Assembly: GCA_000403945.1 (NCBI GenBank)
Contig: APFI01000088.1
Location: forward strand, 1-16,512
Direction: 5' to 3'
From: Desulfovibrio sp. Dsv1
GTDB lineage: Bacteria; Desulfobacterota; Desulfovibrionia; Desulfovibrionales; Desulfovibrionaceae
Length of the DNA stretch: 16,512 bases
Of the stretch, positions 14,048-16,512 are shown in pieces; position 1 is the first letter of the stretch; every line of letters begins with the position of its first letter. The notes under the pieces were generated by a model, which had not been told where the DNA came from, did not search any database, and saw only the letters and a list, made by a program, of their open reading frames with translations. Both the position numbers and the translations under genes were made by a program.

Positions 14048-14587
14048 CTATCGCCGCATCCCGGCAATCTTGTTGCGCAGCCAGTCCTCGGTCATGTCCT
14101 GGATGATGGTCTCATCCTGCGCCGACAGCCCCAGAAAGGGCCGGGCCGGAATAAGCCCGCCCGGATGCCTGACCTGGCGGCGGCAGCCGATGCCGGGAAT
14201 ACGCAGAGCGCGCGCCCGGCGCGCCCTGATGGTATGGGGCGGAATGGTTGCGCCGGACTGGTGGATATCCGCGTATTCCACGTTGGTGCCCACCTCCACG
14301 CTACGCGCCGTCACCTGCGGCCCGGCCCGGCTGATGGAGTCGCGCAGGCGCGCTGTCTTGACCAGGGTCTGTCCGCCTTCCCTCCTGACCCGGAGAGATT
14401 GCGGCCAACGGGAGCCGTCCGGGGCTGTGGCCGTCTCAAAACGGCGTGAAACGGACGTGACCAGCTCATTGCCTATGGCTGTCAGCAGCGGCCTGAAGCG
14501 TATGCGGGCCAGCCTGTCGCGCAACTGGCGGGTGGCACGCCGCAGCTCCTCATCCGTAAAGCGGAATTCAAGCGTGGCACCAGCCAT
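14048..14587 (-). CDS. Phage virion morphogenesis protein (Mu gpG / P2 gpS family)
   Basis: This 179-residue protein belongs to the virion morphogenesis/tail completion family (PF05069 type). Visible family features are an N-terminal helical region with QLRDRLARIRFRPLLTAIGN, a basic middle segment DGSRWPQSLR, the motif VGTNVEYADIHQSG (about residues 97-110) and the late motif IPARPFLGLSAQDE. In Mu and P2 it acts in tail completion and head-tail joining. In Mu, gene G lies upstream of the capsid genes; here it sits between the gp36-like and gp37-like genes, a local rearrangement. The ATG overlaps the upstream stop. Confidence 0.85.
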   Translation of the reverse strand: MAGATLEFRFTDEELRRATRQLRDRLARIRFRPLLTAIGNELVTSVSRRFETATAPDGSRWPQSLRVRREGGQTLVKTARLRDSISRAGPQVTARSVEVGTNVEYADIHQSGATIPPHTIRARRARALRIPGIGCRRQVRHPGGLIPARPFLGLSAQDETIIQDMTEDWLRNKIAGMRR

Positions 14588-15012
14588 CAGTAGTCCTCCA
14601 GTCTCTGGCGGAACTCCGAGGGCCGCACCGCATAGTCAATACCGCCCACGCCCGTGCCGCCTCCGGCCGGGGCCGAATCATAGCCCGGCCCCAGCTCCGC
14701 CTGTCCGTCAGCAAGTTTGGCCAGCAGCTCCCGCGCCTCACGGGCGCGGCGCTCGTACATGCTGGCCTCGTTGGCCCCGTTGCGGGGCAAGGCGCTCACG
14801 GCCAGGTCAACGGCAATGCGCCGCAGCAGCGGAGGAGTCGGCGTCAGCGGCACAGCGAAACGCGCGCCCAGAATGGCGTCAATTTCGCTGGAGGCTTCGG
14901 CCAGGGCACGCTCCACTGCCGCCACATCCGGCGCTCCTTCCGCATTCTTGCCCGCCAGCAGGGGGTAAATCTCCTTGTAGCGGGCCTCTATGTCCTGAGG
15001 TGTGGCGTACAT
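14587..15012 (-). CDS. Neck/head-completion protein, Mu gp36 (gpJ)-like, DUF1320
   Basis: This 141-residue protein matches DUF1320 (Mu gp36). The N-terminus MYATPQDIEARY is the family hallmark. It is followed by a helical core with EASSEIDAILGARFAVPL, where the SSEIDAYL-type motif lies, then PLLRRIAVDLAVSAL and YERRAREARELLAKLADG. Members act at the head-tail connector. A Gly-rich stretch near residues 115-124 precedes the end. Its TGA overlaps the next ATG as TGATG, which implies translational coupling to the gpG-like gene. Confidence 0.85.
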   Translation of the reverse strand: MYATPQDIEARYKEIYPLLAGKNAEGAPDVAAVERALAEASSEIDAILGARFAVPLTPTPPLLRRIAVDLAVSALPRNGANEASMYERRAREARELLAKLADGQAELGPGYDSAPAGGGTGVGGIDYAVRPSEFRQRLEDY

Positions 15013-15020
15013 GACAGCCC

Positions 15021-15959
15021 CTACGCGGCAATGGCCCCGGTAATCAGACAGCCCGCATCCTTGGCAAGCACCAGTTCCTTGAGGCTTTCCCCGGCGCGCA
15101 CACGGATGCCGCCGCGCAGGCCCACATCCGGGTCGGGCCGCGTGCCGGAAACGGGCTGACCATAGGGCACGGTAAGGCCCCAGGTAACGCCGCGCTGCTC
15201 GCTGGCGGCCATGTCGCGGTAGTGGAAGGCGATGGACGTGCCCCAGGCGCGCTCCGGCACGGGCGTTTTGCCCTTGACCTGCCGCGTCACGCGGGCCTTG
15301 CCGATATAGAGATGCTGTAATTCAAAGTAATCGCAGAATTCGGCCACAGTGAGCTTCTTGCCCACCAGCTCGCCCTTGATGGCTTTGACAAGCAACGGGT
15401 TGCGGGCAAGGCGGTCCCATACCTTCTGGCTCATGACGCCGATATTGGGGCGCATGAAGGGCTTTTCCAGCATTTCGGCAATGACGGCTTCCGCGTTCAC
15501 CGTGGCCACGTCAAAGCCCGCGCCGGAGGCAAGCTCCCTGACACAATCCGTGCCATAGTTGACCTTGTCCTGAACCAGCCGGGCCACACGCAGCTCACGA
15601 TCCAGCTTGACCAGGGAGAGGATGTACTCCGTGGATTCGCCGGGAATATCGCGGCCATCCTTGCGGCCCTGGTCAATATCATCCTGGGGGATGGGGTCTT
15701 CCAGGCCAAAGTCTTCAATGGCGGCCGTTTCCAGGCGACTGGACAGGCCTACCTCATTGGGGCGGCCCTTGCGGCCCACGCGGCTGTCCGGGTTGGCGAA
15801 GGATTCCAGCCCATAGAGGGAATACTGAAATTCCTTCTTGCCCACGGGCTTGCAGCGCGGCATGACAGAATCAGCCACATAATCCGAGGGCTGGTTCATG
15901 TAGGCGATGGCGATGGCCGTCAGTTGCGGATTGGTGGCAAAGGGTGTGGTTGCAGCCAT
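15021..15959 (-). CDS. Major capsid protein
   Basis: This 312-residue protein is the main head shell subunit, presumably HK97-fold. Size and position (between the cement protein and the gp36-like neck gene) match Mu gpT. The sequence has features seen in other capsid proteins of transposable phages: an N-terminus promising assembly (MAATTPFATNPQ, then a long charged segment), a central helix RLARNPLLVKAIKGE, and a C-terminus ending in DPDVGLRGGIRVRAGESLKE followed by an ITGA ending. I do not see clear similarity to the Mu gpT family itself, so the head module may come from a different transposable-phage lineage than the tail. The start has a GGGAG Shine-Dalgarno. Confidence 0.8.
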   Translation of the reverse strand: MAATTPFATNPQLTAIAIAYMNQPSDYVADSVMPRCKPVGKKEFQYSLYGLESFANPDSRVGRKGRPNEVGLSSRLETAAIEDFGLEDPIPQDDIDQGRKDGRDIPGESTEYILSLVKLDRELRVARLVQDKVNYGTDCVRELASGAGFDVATVNAEAVIAEMLEKPFMRPNIGVMSQKVWDRLARNPLLVKAIKGELVGKKLTVAEFCDYFELQHLYIGKARVTRQVKGKTPVPERAWGTSIAFHYRDMAASEQRGVTWGLTVPYGQPVSGTRPDPDVGLRGGIRVRAGESLKELVLAKDAGCLITGAIAA

Positions 15960-15962
15960 GTG

Positions 15963-16382
15963 TTATTCTCCCTGCGGTTCGGTCTGGCCGGAGTCCTGGG
16001 TGGAACCGCCGGAAGCGGCTGTGCCCAGGAAGCCCGGCGCAAACTGGTAGTCAATGATTTCTCCGGCCTCGGCGGCGCTTTTGCAGGCAAAGCCGATAAT
16101 GCGGCTGCCCGCCGCCGTGGCCGGAACAGCCCGGCCCTGGGCATCGCTGGTCAGCGGGTCGCCCGCCTTCACGGCGGCTCCCACTTCCACTTCCGGCATA
16201 TAATTCAGGGCCACATCGGCCCCGCCGTTGGCCTGCTTGCCCAGCTCGTCCGTTGTGCCGATGAGCGCGGCCGTGCTGGAGGCCGCCTGGACATAGCCTC
16301 CCGCGCCGTCATGGGCCACGATGCGGAAGGGGGCTAAGTCGCCCGTGATGGCAAAGTTCACAAAAAGGTCAGTGCGGGGCAT
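15963..16382 (-). CDS. Capsid cement/decoration protein, DUF2190-like
   Basis: This 139-residue protein probably binds the outside of the capsid and stabilises it. The recognisable part is a small beta-rich domain with an AGDPLTSDAQGRAVPA stretch (about residues 73-88), followed by IIGFACKSAAEAGEIIDYQF. That is the DUF2190 capsid-cement pattern, in which a default value is followed by a bulky beta hairpin. The C-terminal 25 residues are low-complexity (Gly, Ser, Thr, Gln). The ATG is preceded by AAAGGAGT at good spacing. It lies just upstream of the major capsid gene, the usual place for such a protein, and its stop is 3 bases before that gene's start. The family assignment is from pattern recognition. 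Confidence 0.7.
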   Translation of the reverse strand: MPRTDLFVNFAITGDLAPFRIVAHDGAGGYVQAASSTAALIGTTDELGKQANGGADVALNYMPEVEVGAAVKAGDPLTSDAQGRAVPATAAGSRIIGFACKSAAEAGEIIDYQFAPGFLGTAASGGSTQDSGQTEPQGE

Positions 16383-16385
16383 GGC

Positions 16386-16512
16386 CTACTCCTTTCCGGC
16401 GCTCACATGCGCCACGGCATCGGTAATGCTGACGGTGACACCCTTGCCGCGCATCTCCTCACAATAGCTGAGGGCGCGGCGGGCCAGGTCGGCGGATGTG
16501 GCGGGGGGGGCC
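16386..16512 (-). CDS. C-terminal end of a head protease/scaffold-like protein (partial)
   Basis: An open minus-strand frame enters from the window edge and ends at TAG (16388-16386), about 42 codons. The visible C-terminus reads roughly ADLARRALSYCEEMRGKG, then VTVSITDAVAHVSAGKE. An alpha-helical ending of this kind, with an alanine-rich helix and a TDAVAHV motif, is typical of the C-terminus of Mu gpI-type proteases/scaffolds of transposable phages. The position directly upstream of the capsid cement and major capsid genes fits that role. The catalytic part lies outside the window, so the family call rests on the tail and on synteny. Its stop lies 3 bases before the next start, within that gene's ribosome-binding region. 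Confidence 0.5.
   Translation of the reverse strand, partial: APPATSADLARRALSYCEEMRGKGVTVSITDAVAHVSAGKE

Noticed and set aside
16503..16510. Run of eight Gs at the window edge
   Set aside because: Too near the end to judge; it may reflect a contig end or a homopolymer error and the reading frame there cannot be tested.
1..16512. tRNA genes, CRISPR arrays, insertion sequences
   Set aside because: I saw no cloverleaf, regularly spaced repeats or transposase frames anywhere in the window.

Overview
The window is the late structural region of a transposable, Mu-like contractile-tail phage or prophage. The main operon reads entirely on the minus strand, from high to low coordinates. Its order follows the Mu map closely: end of a head protease/scaffold gene, capsid cement protein, major capsid protein, gp36-like, gpG-like, gp37-like, gp38-like (DUF2635), tail sheath (gpL), tail tube (gpM), frameshifting chaperone (gp41), tape measure, gpN, gpP, spike gp45, gp46, gp47, gp48, tail fibre and fibre assembly chaperone. 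Most genes abut or overlap by 1-8 bases with good Shine-Dalgarno sequences, so this is one translationally coupled operon. High GC, the codon use and the style of several accessory proteins suggest a delta-proteobacterial (Desulfovibrio-like) host; that is inference.

Head and neck lie at 16512-13283. The sheath, tube, chaperone and tape measure lie at 13283-8869. The baseplate genes run from gpN to gp48 at 8865-3805. The fibre is at 3803-2979. Two positions look broken by one extra G in a G6 run: the tail tube gene (11548-11553) and the second fibre-tip cassette (2862-2867). The gp41 gene carries GGGCGA, the motif reported for Mu -2 frameshifting, exactly where a -2 shift opens a 43-codon extension that ends 9 bases before the tape measure gene.

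The most interesting region is 2433-3256. The fibre C-terminus on the minus strand faces, tail to tail, two plus-strand open frames that encode alternative fibre tips. All three share a short repeat encoding SGTVGA in the same reading frame, so inversion between repeats would swap the fibre tip without a frame break. It resembles the Mu G segment but has two silent cassettes, like a small shufflon. One cassette is joined to a signal-peptide-like start.

Downstream (2387-352) come the fibre chaperone, a 35-residue zinc ribbon with the same Cys spacing as Mu Com, a probable beta-helix protein translationally coupled to it, a tyrosine recombinase truncated after its core-binding domain, and a small ORF of unknown function. 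The first 350 bases hold no convincing gene; they contain two hairpins, one of them a probable operon terminator, and may approach the right end of the element.
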